Assembly: GCA_039720395.1 (NCBI GenBank) | Contig: CM077827.1 | Location: forward strand, 11,694,099 to 11,758,098 | Source of the DNA: Liquidambar formosana | Taxonomy: Eukaryota; Streptophyta; Magnoliopsida; Saxifragales; Altingiaceae | Direction: 5' to 3' | DNA length: 64,000 nucleotides | Part shown: positions 20,539 to 31,182 of the stretch, in pieces | How positions within the stretch are numbered: the stretch's first letter is position 1 | Layout: every line of letters starts with the position of its first letter | Program-made: the position numbers and the translations under genes | The notes under the pieces: model-generated | The model's input: the letters and a program-made list of their open reading frames with translations, nothing else | Told to the model about the DNA's origin: nothing | Databases searched by the model: none

Positions 20539-23183
20539 TGTCACACCCCATTTTTGTCAACTTAACTAGGGTACATCATTTCATGTAGGATTTTGAGTTC
20601 TTTTTGAGTCTAGTCTTTTGCATTGAGTTTCTGTGGCATTGAATATCATGTGTATGAATTTTGAAGTGATTTGGAGTTCATTTCGATAGTCAATAAGAAC
20701 TTTTGCGACTTTAAGGGCATAATCGTCTTTTAAGCCGTATATTTTCCATTTGACTTTAGAATGAGTCCCGAGTCATTCCCTTGAGTTCATATGGTTATAT
20801 AGAGTCTATATATAGGTTCAATTTGATGAACTAATGGTTTAAGATCAATTCGGCTCATAACGGTTCAGGTTGGCTAAAAGACCCTTTCCTGGTTCGCTCA
20901 AATTGACTCATGTGACCCACTCAATTTATTCCCATTTAACTTCAATCGGGCTTTATTTACATCATAAACATGTTTTGAAAGGTTGATTTTTGATTGGGAA
21001 AGCATTCGGTTCGACCTTGTGTGCAAACCCAGCTTAGCGACGGTGAAGCACCATGGTTAACCACCTTTGTAAAACCTGACCATGCACCCATGGTTAAGGA
21101 TTTTTGTCCTAAAATGCTTAGAAATGCGTTCCCCTTTGAAACACGGTCGTTTTGGCTTTTATTTCGTCAAAATCGGATTTAATTTGAACATTTTAGGACT
21201 TCTGAAGCAAGAAGGAGTCAAAACCAGAGCAAAATGGGAGAGCCCTCAGGTAACCGTCCGGGGCTGGACGGTCAGCCGTCCAAGCCCAGATGGCTAACCA
21301 TCCGGGGCTAGTTGGTCATCCGAGAGAGTCCGTCCTCAACTCAAATTCTGACTCTCTCTCCCTCTTTTGATGGTTTTCTCCGCCCTTACAACTTGTTTTC
21401 TCTTAGGAGTGTGTAACTTTGAGTTGTTTGAGCACCAAGAGAGTCTCTAATAGCCCTAGGATCATTATTTAATGAATTAATCTTAGTTATTGGTTTACTA
21501 AGTCAGTCCCCTATATAAAGAACATGATATTCAGCACATAGGGAAGCCACAAATGCACTTTACACTTAGAGAGAGAGGGAGCTACGAGTTTGGAGAGCTA
21601 GAAGGACATTAAGAGAAGGATTTTCAACCCTAAGCAAGCAAGAGAACAAGGACTTTGAAGGCAAGAGAGGTTCTACAAGAGGTAAACTCAATTGCTGAAC
21701 TTAAGCTTTCCTCCTTCTTCTTCTTCTTCTTCTTCTATGATAGTTCTAGTGTATGTAGTAGTTCCCCATGTTAGGTTAACTCAATGCATTTGTGATATGG
21801 TATGAATGATTTTAAGAGGATTTATGATTTTATATGCCTGAAAAACTTTGGTTTGCTAAGGTTTTAAAGGTGTCATCTTTTCTCTCTTCTTAAATCATGT
21901 ATAGTTCATATAGCTTATTCGTTGTGATTATTGTCATGAACTGATGTTTCTGTTAGTTAATATATATAATATGAATGATATTCATGATGATTTGAGCATG
22001 TGTTAGAGTCGTTTCATATGTTTTAATGCATAGTTGTGAAATTAGAGTTTCGACAACCCTAAATTCACACAAGTTTCCTATAGCATGATAGAATAGGTTT
22101 TCTTTTCTATTTTTCTTCATGGTTATTATATATATGATATATATAGAATAACTATGATAGTTTTTGCATGCATGTAGTGTATTTTTAGGGTTTTATGCAT
22201 GACATGAGATTAGGGTTGCATTAAGGTCTCTATTTATTCACTGTTTTTGTTGATAATATGATTAGTGGATGACTTTGAGCCTTAATACTATTCTGTCCAT
22301 ATTTTTATGTTATCCTTTTTGATATGCATTGAGCACTTGTAAGGGTGCAAACAGGTACAATAATTGCCTTATTGCAAATAAGGTCATTATCGCTTGAGCT
22401 TGCTATCGCCTGGAGAAAATTGCATAAGGTAAGTAGGGTATGAAGTGCCCTAATTCACTTTTCCTAACCTTTCTTTTCTCTTCTCCCTCATAGGGTTATT
22501 TTCTAATAGAGGGATATGGTGAATTCTAGGGTTTCTTTCCACCCCTTTTCAAAAGTCTATATCTTTCATTGAAATCTTATTGAGAATCATTTGTCTTCGA
22601 AAATTGCTATGGAAGGAAACCTAAGGTTTACCATAAGTCTCTATTAGGGTTTAACCCTATTCTTTTTTAACTACGTGGACTTTGATCCGTGTATTTCACT
22701 GCATGGTACGTAGGCGCTCGTTTTGAGGCTCAAGTCCATTCTAGGATCCAAGTATCCTAGGTTTTTCTTCTCTTTTCTTTTTTCTGTTTTATTTTATTTT
22801 CTTTGTTTGATTATGCATGGATGAAATGGATGGATGTGATATATGTTATGCATGCTGTATTTTATTGATTGATACTGTTTTGCAAGTGATTAAGTTATTA
22901 AATTAGCCCAATCAAATTAAGAAACCAACTCGGGCGATGTGGGTGCCTATGGGCTTAGCCCAGAACCTTCCCACATTGTAACTTAGCCCCCGAATCCAAT
23001 TTTCTGGTTTTAAAGACTTTGCCTTTCCTTTTAAAATGGAGTCATGAGGTTTTGGAAATAAAACATTTTACGGTTTTCATCTTTTCCTTAAAAAATGAGG
23101 TGGCGACTCCCTTTTCGTTTATTGTCTTTCACACCTATCTTTTTGCCAAACCCTTGTGGGCCGCGTTTTTTCGTGGGTTCACA
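20539..23183 (+). repeat. Element B 5' LTR
   Basis: It starts TGTCACACCCC and ends GGGTTCACA. TATATAAA is at 21512-21519, a CTT microsatellite at about 21714-21736, a donor-like AGAGGTAAAC near 21678, a stem-loop at 22367-22383, the intron-like module at 22429-22493, and a cluster of inverted repeats at about 22670-22765. TGGCGACTCC at 23101-23110 repeats the core of the PBS-like sequence beyond the LTR. Confidence 0.92.
22429..22493 (+). other. Conserved intron-like module in Gypsy LTRs (reference copy)
   Basis: AAG|GTAAGT at the 5' end, TTCCTAACC as a branch-point-like site, a pyrimidine tract and CATAG|G at the 3' end fit the plant intron consensus at a length of about 65 nt. Equivalent modules occur in A (20315-20376), B 3' LTR (33079 onward), E (47676-47740), F (51808-51880), J (minus, 25185-25121) and D (minus, from 44584 downward). 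C keeps the GTAAGT (35176-35181) but has lost the AG. Confidence 0.45.
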
Positions 23184-23205
23184 GTTTAGCGACTCCACTA
23201 GGGGA
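23184..23205 (+). other. Element B primer-binding-like site
   Basis: GTTTAGCGACTCCACTAGGG directly follows the 5' LTR. It resembles PBS sequences of Tat-type Gypsy elements (TGGCGACTCC...), with a start mismatch (TTTAGCG in place of TGGCG). The matching tRNA cannot be fixed by eye. Confidence 0.55.
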
Positions 23206-24346
23206 TATTAAGGGCTAGACTCAGTTAATTTGATTGGGCTAAGTTAATTTCTTATTGTTTAATAAAATCAATTACTTACATCCGCTTGATTGTGTGCTTT
23301 CATTTATTGCATTGTGTGCGCAATTATTGCATGATGAATTCGATTGTCCCTCGATGTATCCTTGCCAACTGATGGCCTAGTTCAACCTTGGTTTTCATGA
23401 TTCCATGTGTTGGGCGAAGCTATCAAACCTCTCTTGCCTAGTATCCTTGGGTATATTGAATGGACCAATCATGTACTACTGGACCCACGCGGCATTCATG
23501 ATATCACATGTGGTTAGGTATAAAGATTGACACAAGCAAAGTTGAGGACCCTAGCCTATCCTCTTAAAAGAAAGAAATACATGTAATGGGCCTTCTAGGA
23601 CATCATTGAATCACCCTTATGCACACACTTTGTTGTAATGATATGCTGCTAAATTTTTGTGAGATGTGATGAGTGCTTGTGTTTGCTTTAACCATGGGTA
23701 ATGATCAAGAATTAATATTATGTGGCCTCATCTGCATACCTTTAGCAAGTACTTCCACCCTTCACCTAAGGGGCTCCTTAGAGGAAGGAGGGGAGTGACT
23801 AATTAAAGGTGTATGAGTTGAGACCATTTAAATCATGGGCTTTAAAGTAAAATAATAGGGGCTTGTCTGGAAGGAAAAGTTTGATCAAAGGTTAGGAAGT
23901 AGGGGCTCATTTATCTTTATGTCCTTAGTATGTCACCTCACCCTTCGTCTTAAGGGACACTTTTAAGGATGAGGTGTCCAACTAAGGAGATATCATGTTT
24001 GGACCTGGCCCATAGTTTGCTTGCACATATTGCATTGTCATGTTTGGGGAAATGAAATTGTTGATTGTTTTAAAAATGGTTAATGGCTAGAACCTAAAGA
24101 TAAGTGACTCACCTTCATGCCTTTAGTATGTCGCTTTACACTTCAAGGTACCCTTGGGGATGAGATGTCTAACTAAGGGCATGCTTTATAAGACCACACT
24201 TATCAAATTTAGTGCAGTCATGGAAATCTTGTTAAAATATTTTTGGTCATTGCCTAAAAAGGGGATTTTGTGCTTAGAGGAGGGCTGGATTAAACCCGTG
24301 GTATCTTCTAGAGGTTAAAGATTAGAGCGGAACCCATTATCACTTC
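23206..24346 (+). other. Element B untranslated leader
   Basis: About 1.1 kb between PBS and gag has no long frame. Two similar blocks, each ending in AACTAAGG(A/G), occur at about 23930-23990 and 24105-24180, and carry the text GTATGTC.CT. The same leader is found in element A (36247-37315). Confidence 0.6.
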
Positions 24347-27300
24347 ATGGCTGGAGTTGGCAATACAACATTAGAAGAAATTAGGGGAATGTTTTGTGAG
24401 ATTGTGAACCCCGGAAATTGGCCCACAAGGATTTAAAAGAAAATAAGTTTGAAAAAAGAAAAGGGAGGAGTCGCCACCTTATTTTTTAAAGGAAACAAGG
24501 AAAACCCTAAAAACCATTTTGTGATAAGAAAACAATTTTGAATGACTCCATAAAAAAGGAAAGGCAAAAACAAGTCTTTTGGAAACCAAAGAAATCAGGG
24601 ATTCGGAGGCTAAGTTATGACATGGGAAGGTTCTAGGCAAAGCCTATAGGCACCCATGTCACCCTTTCGGTCTCTCAGTTCATTTGGGCTAAATCAAGAT
24701 CTTTTCCATACAAAAATCAGCAAGTATATCATCACAAGAATTGCATGCATATCATATATTTCATTCATCCATCAATGCATAATAAGCAAATAAAAACAGA
24801 AAATAAAGAAAAAGAAAACAAAACAAAAAGAAGCCTAGGATGCTTGGATCCTAGAACGGACTTGAGCCTCACGAAGAGCGCCTACGTACCATGCAACGAA
24901 ATACATGGATCAAAGTCCACGTAGTTCGATTGGAACTAAGGTTAAGACCTAATACAAACCTATGGTTAAAACCCTAGGTTTCCTTATTTGATCAAAAGAG
25001 AATTGATAGAAAATTTGATTTTAGAAAGAACTCCACAAAATGGAAACTTTAATAAAAACCAGAATTTTGTTGGTGAAGGAAACCTCTAATTAAACCATAG
25101 GATCATATTAAAAATTAACCCTAGATAGGGAGAAGAGAAAGGATAAGGAAGAGAGGTGAATTGGGGCACCTTCATACCCACTTACCTGAGCGCAATAGCT
25201 CCAAGCATTAGCCATTTCAGACATGAGCAGCCCTATTTGCCATAGAACAAATACCACACCTATTTGCACCCTTACAAGTGCTCAAAACCATGCAAAAACA
25301 CTAACATGCAAATCTGGACAGAATAGTATTATGGCCTAAAATCATCTACTAAGCATGCTAACAGCAAAAACAGCAAACAATAATAAGTCCTAACATATTC
25401 CTAAAACCATATTATGCATAAAAACCCTAGAATATACTAACATGCATGCAAAAGCATCATATTTACTCTATATGCAAGACATATACAGCAAACACGAAGA
25501 AAAACCAATAAAAAAGTCTACTTTATCATGCTATATGAGAATTAACACAAAACAATGACTCTAAAATCCTAAACTCACAAATATGCTTAAAGACATACAA
25601 AACATACTTTAGTCATGCTAAAACCAAACTAAACAGAAATTAAATCATGCATATTAACTAACTAAAGCAATATAACATGATGAAAATCCTAACTCTAACA
25701 TGCAATGACACTAATCCTAGCACAAGGGCAACGGGAGCACAAGAACCATAACTATGCATAAAAAACACATAGGACAGCCCTAAAGCATGCTAAACAGTAG
25801 ATAAACAATAGATATTCCATGTATATTAACTAGTTAGAGTGTTAATACATGATAAAAAAGTTACCTTTAACATGCAATAAGCCTAACCCATATGAAAACC
25901 TAGTTTAAGCTTGAATAGAGAAGGAGAATACCTTAGGAAGGGCCTTCCTTGCTGCTGTATGAACTCCCTCTTGCTCTTATGGATGACTTGAATCAATGTT
26001 CTCCAAGGCTACAGCAAGAACTCCAGCTCTCCTTCAAGTCCCTCTCTCTTATTCTCTCTCTAACACTAAGGTTTTTAGGCATAAAGTGGCTCCCCTTGTG
26101 CTGAAGCATAGGGGGGTATTTATAGACTTCAATTAGGATTAACCAATGGCTGGGATTAAAACCCTAAAAATTAATCCAAGGGCTATTAGAGACCCCCTTG
26201 GGGCTTAAGTAACTCAGAAGTTACCAAAAATTAGAAGGAAACTCGTCCAAAAGAGCCCAAATACGTCAAAATAGGCAAGAGTCCGCTTCAGCAAGGAGTT
26301 AGAGTGAAAATAGGAAAGTGGTCTCGGGTGACCACCAGGGCCTGGGAGGCTAGCCACCTGGGCCCAGGCGGCTAGCCGCCCAGGCTTGGGTGGTCACCCG
26401 AGCCCACTTCTAATTTTTTGCCTGTTTTGTCTCCCTTTCCTTCTAGAAGTGTTTCAAGGGGCAAATTAACTCCGATTTTGATGAAACAAAAGCCAAACCG
26501 ACCGTGTTTCGATGAGGAATATGTTTTTGAACATTTTAGGGTGAAAACCACTAACCATGGGGGCATGGTTAGGTTTGAACAAGGCGGTTAACCACTATGC
26601 TCTACATTTGCTAAGCACAGGTGTGCACATAGGATCAAACCAAACACTTTCCATATCAAAATTGAACTTCATAAAACACTTTTGGGAGTAAAATGATGAC
26701 TAATGAAAGTCAATTTGAAAAGATTTGGTTGGTAATTGTGAGTTAATTAGAGCTAACCCAAAGAAGGGTCAATTAACCAATCTTGAACTACATCGAGCCA
26801 TTTTAATCCCAAGCCATTGATTTATCAAATTGACACTAGAAATACCTCTTATGCATTCATATGAACTCCAATTGACAATTTGGAGATCATTTCAAGGTCA
26901 AATGAAAAGTTTGGGGCTTAAAAGACAATTATGCCCCTTAAGTCACAAAAGCTCTTATTATCCCTCAAGATCAACTCCAATTTGAACCAAAATTCATACC
27001 TATTGTCCTTGTGACTGTAGAAACCTAATGCAAGTGACTAGACTCAAAAACAAAATAAAAACATGCATGAAATGATGAGCCCTAGTAAGGTGGTGCAAAA
27101 ATGGGGTGTGACAGAGATCATGCAAAATTTGAATGATATCTTGGCGATTGTTCAAGTTATTCCTCAAGCCCGATCTGAGCCTGTGAATCATCATAAGCCT
27201 AATTCAGGGGCTACCAAGTCCCATAGAATCAACATAGCAGATTTGAAAGTCCAAACTATCAAGAAGAAGCCTCGCCAATTCACTGAGTTATACATGCCAC

Positions 27301-27794
27301 TTGAGAAAATGCTTGAAAAGTTAAAGAACCGAGGCCTATTGAAACCTCTTGACCTAAGGCCACCACCTAGCCCTTTGCCCAAGAACTACAATGAAAATGA
27401 ATACTGCAAGTTCCACCAAACCAAGGGCCACCAAACCAACTGTTGCTTCCGCCTTAGGCATGAGATCCAAGACCTCATTGACTGTGGAGTAATCAATTTT
27501 CCCAAACCAACCAATAATCCAAATATTCTTCAAAGCTCTTCCATGAACCCATTTTTGGCCACTGTAAATCCAATCTCTCCAGTCCAGCCAAATGCCAATC
27601 CACCGAGATCTCTTATTGCAATTAAGCAAGAATTTCCAATTCATGACCCATATCATTCAGAGGACACTCAAACTCTTGCTAGCATGGGGGTTCTTGATTT
27701 TGAGGGACTTTACGAGGCTCAAGGAACCTTAACGCTTATGGGGATTTGGATAATGTCGGCCACACAAGTCAAGATGAAGAAAAGAAGAAGTTGA
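24347..27794 (+). pseudogene. gag: Element B gag, split by solo LTR J
   Basis: The 5' piece (ATG at 24347, 56 bases) and the 3' piece (27119-27794) are contiguous in frame once J and one GAGAT copy are ignored. The product resembles the C-terminal part of Tat-type Gypsy Gag: a segment with LNDILAIVQVIPQ, a central basic region, FTELYMPLEKMLEKLK, then a Cys-His box YCKFHQTKGHQTNCC. The box has the spacing C-x2-H-x4-H-x4-C, with His where the classic zinc knuckle has Cys. The helix after it (LRHEIQDLIDCGVI) is typical of the family. The protein is short, lacks the usual N-terminal capsid half, and is not followed by pol. The apparent start at 27063 lies in LTR J and is not the native one. Confidence 0.8.
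24403..27113 (-). mobile_element. Solo LTR J in element B gag
   Basis: A complete LTR in reverse orientation runs from TGTGAACCCC (left) to GGGGTGTGACA (right). A perfect 5-bp TSD GAGAT lies at 24398-24402 and 27114-27118. It belongs to the A/C/D/F subfamily (GCACCACCTTACTAGGG in its sense strand). A minus-strand TATA box is at 26117-26124 and the intron-like module at 25185-25121. No internal element sequence remains. Confidence 0.93.
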
Positions 27795-30208
27795 TGCCTT
27801 GAGGTTTTTGGGAAAGATAATGAGTTTCTTTTTTCTTGGTGCTTACTGCTACACTAATTCTATCATGACTGTCCGTGATAAAGAGTTTAAGTCTTTTGTT
27901 TGTTTTCTGGTTAGTTAATTGTTTTTTATCTTGGAGTCAAATGTCCTTTGAAGTTTTGAGTCTTTCGAGTCCTAGTCATTGTCAATGTGTTCTTCATTCC
28001 TTCAATAAAAAGTTTGATTTTAATAATTCATTGTCCCTCTATTTCTCTTTAATCAATTGACTATCAAAGTGGCATGAACACAAGAGGCTTAAAAGCTCTT
28101 CCCCCTAAAAAAGTGAACAAAATGAATGATGAATCAACTGTGACTAATTAACTTGGAAACAAAGAAAAGTCCAAAATGGTAAACATAGGGGTCACCCGCC
28201 CACTACACTATGAAGACATAGGCCAAGCAACTTGAGGAGATCTTGAAACCCTTGTAAGAAGCAATTCAAAGATCAAAAGAAGAAATTAACTACCATGCTG
28301 TAAGCTTTTGGAGATGTTTATTTTCCTCTCCCTCAAAAGGAAAAGAAAAAAAAGTCAAAAGAAAATCTGTGACTACAAAAAAAAAAAGAAAAAAAAAAAC
28401 ACACAAAAACACAAAAAGAAAGGGAAGGGATTAACATCCAAAAGCATCAAAAAAGAAGATCAACAACAATCAAAAGAAAGTCTTGTGATCAACGAAGACT
28501 ACAATCTATGTTCGTGACTCGTGGGAGAAGTTTAAGTCGAGTGAGGGTGATCTCTATGTGGTTATGTGTAAAGCCTAAGCCCGCTAGGTTGAAAACTTGA
28601 AAAGGCGACCTAGGCAAAAGTTAGGGCTTTTGAAAGAAAAAAGAAAAAAAAAATGAATGATGAAAAAAGGAAAGAGAATTTCTTGAACTACGAGGACCTA
28701 ATTCTCCACAAAAAGAAATGTTAGTTTGTTGGATTAATATCTTGGGAAGATCAAAGTAGAGATACGTAGGCAACCCACAAAGTTACTTTGGGTGCGGTCC
28801 AATTCATTGAAAAAAGAAAAAAGAGAAAGAAAGGGGCTTTGCATATAACCAACCATTAAAGGCAATTCTTTGTGACTGAGTTAAGAAGAAGTAGTTTCAT
28901 TGATTGAATTAGTGAGCTTAAAACACTACATGCCACTGAGAAAGTTAATTTGATTATTCTTCTTTTTCAATTTGTTCTTGTTTGTCTTTCTCAATTACTT
29001 CGTGTGTCCTTCCATTTTCATCCTTTGAGTCTTGTGTGTCTCCAATGGTCATCGACCTTGTCCTTTAAAAGCACTCATTCACTACAATCCATTTGTAAAG
29101 TCCATTAGATTTTGTCCTATCATATCTTAATTTAGACTTAGACTCTTGTCATGGATTTAATGATGGAAAAGGGGTAGCAGTAACTACTAAGGAACAATTT
29201 GCCTTAGTTGTAGGCATGAGACTTTATGAGCTTGGGAGAATGGGTGTTGCTTTCTCTGAACCTGGGGCTAATTTGTCTTGCTTAGCCAAAGAGCTTGATC
29301 AAACATGATACTCTACGAACTTGGGGGCTGATTCTACTCATAGAAGAAGAAATGAAATGTGTGCTGGGGCTGGTTTGTTTAATCAGACAACCTGAATAAA
29401 TTAATGAAGAGAAGGGGCTGAGGCTTCTTGAGTTGAATTCCTTTGCACTAAGGAGAAAAGAAAAAGAAAAAGAAAAGAAAAGAGGAGAAGAAGAGCCTGC
29501 TAGGTTGAAATCCTGAAAGGGCAGCCTAGGCAAAAATTAGGGCAACCCGCTGGGTTGAAAAGCTGTAAAGGCGACCTAGGCAAAAGTTAGGGTTTTGAAA
29601 GAAAAAGAGAAGTGAAGAAAGAAGAAGGAAAGATGAGTTTCCACTCTATTTTTATACCTTGAAGAAGGATCTATGGGTTTAATCAAATCCTCTTGAAATG
29701 CATTGTTTCCTAAGAAGGCATGATTACTATTTTTAAAGAAAGAAAAATATTTTTTGTTTGAAAAAATTGCATGACTGTGCTAAGTCCGGATAAGTTACCT
29801 AAAAATCTTTATGAGAAAAATTTGATGAAAATAATGATTGTTTTGACATGTGTGAGTTGCATTATCTTTTGGCTAAGCCATAACATATTTACGAAATAAT
29901 CAATAGGAACTTTCCCCAATCATTTCAAAGACAATGAAAAGATAAATTTTCAAAAGTGTGAAGTCACCAAAGTGATATGAGAAATTGAAATTATTGTTTT
30001 CCTTGAAAAGGAACGAGATTTGAAGAAAATTTTTCACCTAGAAGCGGTATAATTTTGATTTTGTTGCATGCTAGAAGAGCTTTAGAACGTGAAAGGGTTA
30101 AGTCTCTCAGGCTTTGTGATTTGTGCATAGGTTGATAACATTCAACCTTCTGATTTCTTATGATATTGGTATTGAGTTGCTTGATGGTATTTGCTTGAAT
30201 AATTTTCC
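27795..30208 (+). other. Element B non-coding interior
   Basis: No pol-like frame is visible. A motif of the form CCGCTAGGTTGAAAACTTG...GGCGACCTAGGCAAAAGTTA occurs three times (28580-28630, 29497-29540, 29545-29600), and GATACGTAGGCAACCC lies at 28761-28776. A-rich purine runs occur at 28326-28420 and 29455-29490. Such motifs are common downstream of gag in non-autonomous Gypsy elements. Confidence 0.6.
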
Positions 30209-30870
30209 CTCATATTATTCACCGGTGCAACTGGTGTAATATGGGAAGACTTTCATCGAACGTAGTTCGATGTAAGCTATGGATATCTCATATTATTCAC
30301 TGGTGCAACTGGTGTAATATGGGAAGACCTTCATCGAACGCAGTTCGGTGTAAGTTATGGATACCTCATATTATTCACCGGTGCAACTGGTGCAATATGG
30401 GAAGACCTTTCATCGAACGCAGTTCGGTGTAAGTTATGGATACCTCATATTATTCACCGGTGCAACTGGTGTAATATGGGAAGACCTTCATTGAACGCAG
30501 TTCGGTGTAAGTTATGGATACCTCATATTATTCACCAGTGAAACTGGTGTAATATGGGAAGACCTTTCATCGAACGCAGTTCGGTGTAAGTTATGGATAC
30601 CTCATATTATTCACCGGTGCAACTGGTGTAATATGGGAAGACCTTCATCGAACGCAGTTCGGTGTAAGTTATGGATACCTCATATTATTCACCGGTACAA
30701 CTGGTGTAATATGGGAAGACCTTCATCGAACGCAGTTCGGTGTAAGTTATGGATACCTCATATTATTCACCAGTGCAACTGGTGTAATATGGGAAGACCT
30801 TCATCAAACATAGTTCGGTGTAAGCTATGGATGCCTCATATTGTTCATTGGTGCAACTAGCGAACAATAT
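30209..30870 (+). repeat. 78-bp hairpin-bearing tandem array, 8 units plus a partial
   Basis: Units start at about 30211, 30288, 30366, 30444, 30523, 30602, 30680 and 30758, with a diverged partial unit from 30836. Each has CATATTATTCACC and GGTGTAATATG about 9 bases apart, so each can fold into a stem with a small bulge. The last unit has diverged but pairs perfectly over 12 bases (CTCATATTGTTC with GAACAATATGAG). The array lies about 350 bp before the polypurine tract of element B. Confidence 0.92.
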
Positions 30871-31170
30871 GAGAAATATGTGTGAAGAGTTCTGTAGAAC
30901 TCATGAGGAGTACCTTTTTGTGTGAGGAGTTCTGAGGAGTACCTTTGTCTGTGAGGAGTTCTGTGGAACTCATGAGGAGTATGATTGTGTGTGGAAGCTA
31001 GTTTGTGTGTGACGAGTTCTATGGGTAGGTGGCTTCCGACCTATAGAATTCAGTGACATGGTCACTTTCTTTTTCATATGTTTCCCTAGTGGGTATTAAT
31101 GAAATTAATTTCACCAAGCAAAAATGGGTTGTTCTGCTATCATTGGTTCACAAGTGAAACATGTTCACCA
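30871..31170 (+). repeat. Short degenerate GAGGAGTTCTG repeats
   Basis: Copies of GTGTGAGGAGTTCTG and CATGAGGAGTA recur several times between 30871 and 31020, after the hairpin array. No coding signal. Confidence 0.6.
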
Positions 31171-31182
31171 ATGAGGGGCTTC
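31171..31182 (+). other. Element B polypurine tract
   Basis: ATGAGGGGCTTC sits immediately before the TG of the 3' LTR, where the plus-strand primer is expected. Confidence 0.6.

Noticed and set aside
27063..27118. Start codon at 27063 as native start of gag
   Set aside because: This part lies in solo LTR J; the frame through it is fortuitous and the native 5' part of gag is at 24347-24402.
30241..30860. Open frames with MGRPSSNAVRCKLWIPHIIH repeats
   Set aside because: Pure read-through of the 78-bp array, in a non-coding part of element B.
30209..30870. CRISPR-like array of regular repeats
   Set aside because: The units are contiguous 78-bp tandem repeats without unique spacers, and the context is a plant retrotransposon.
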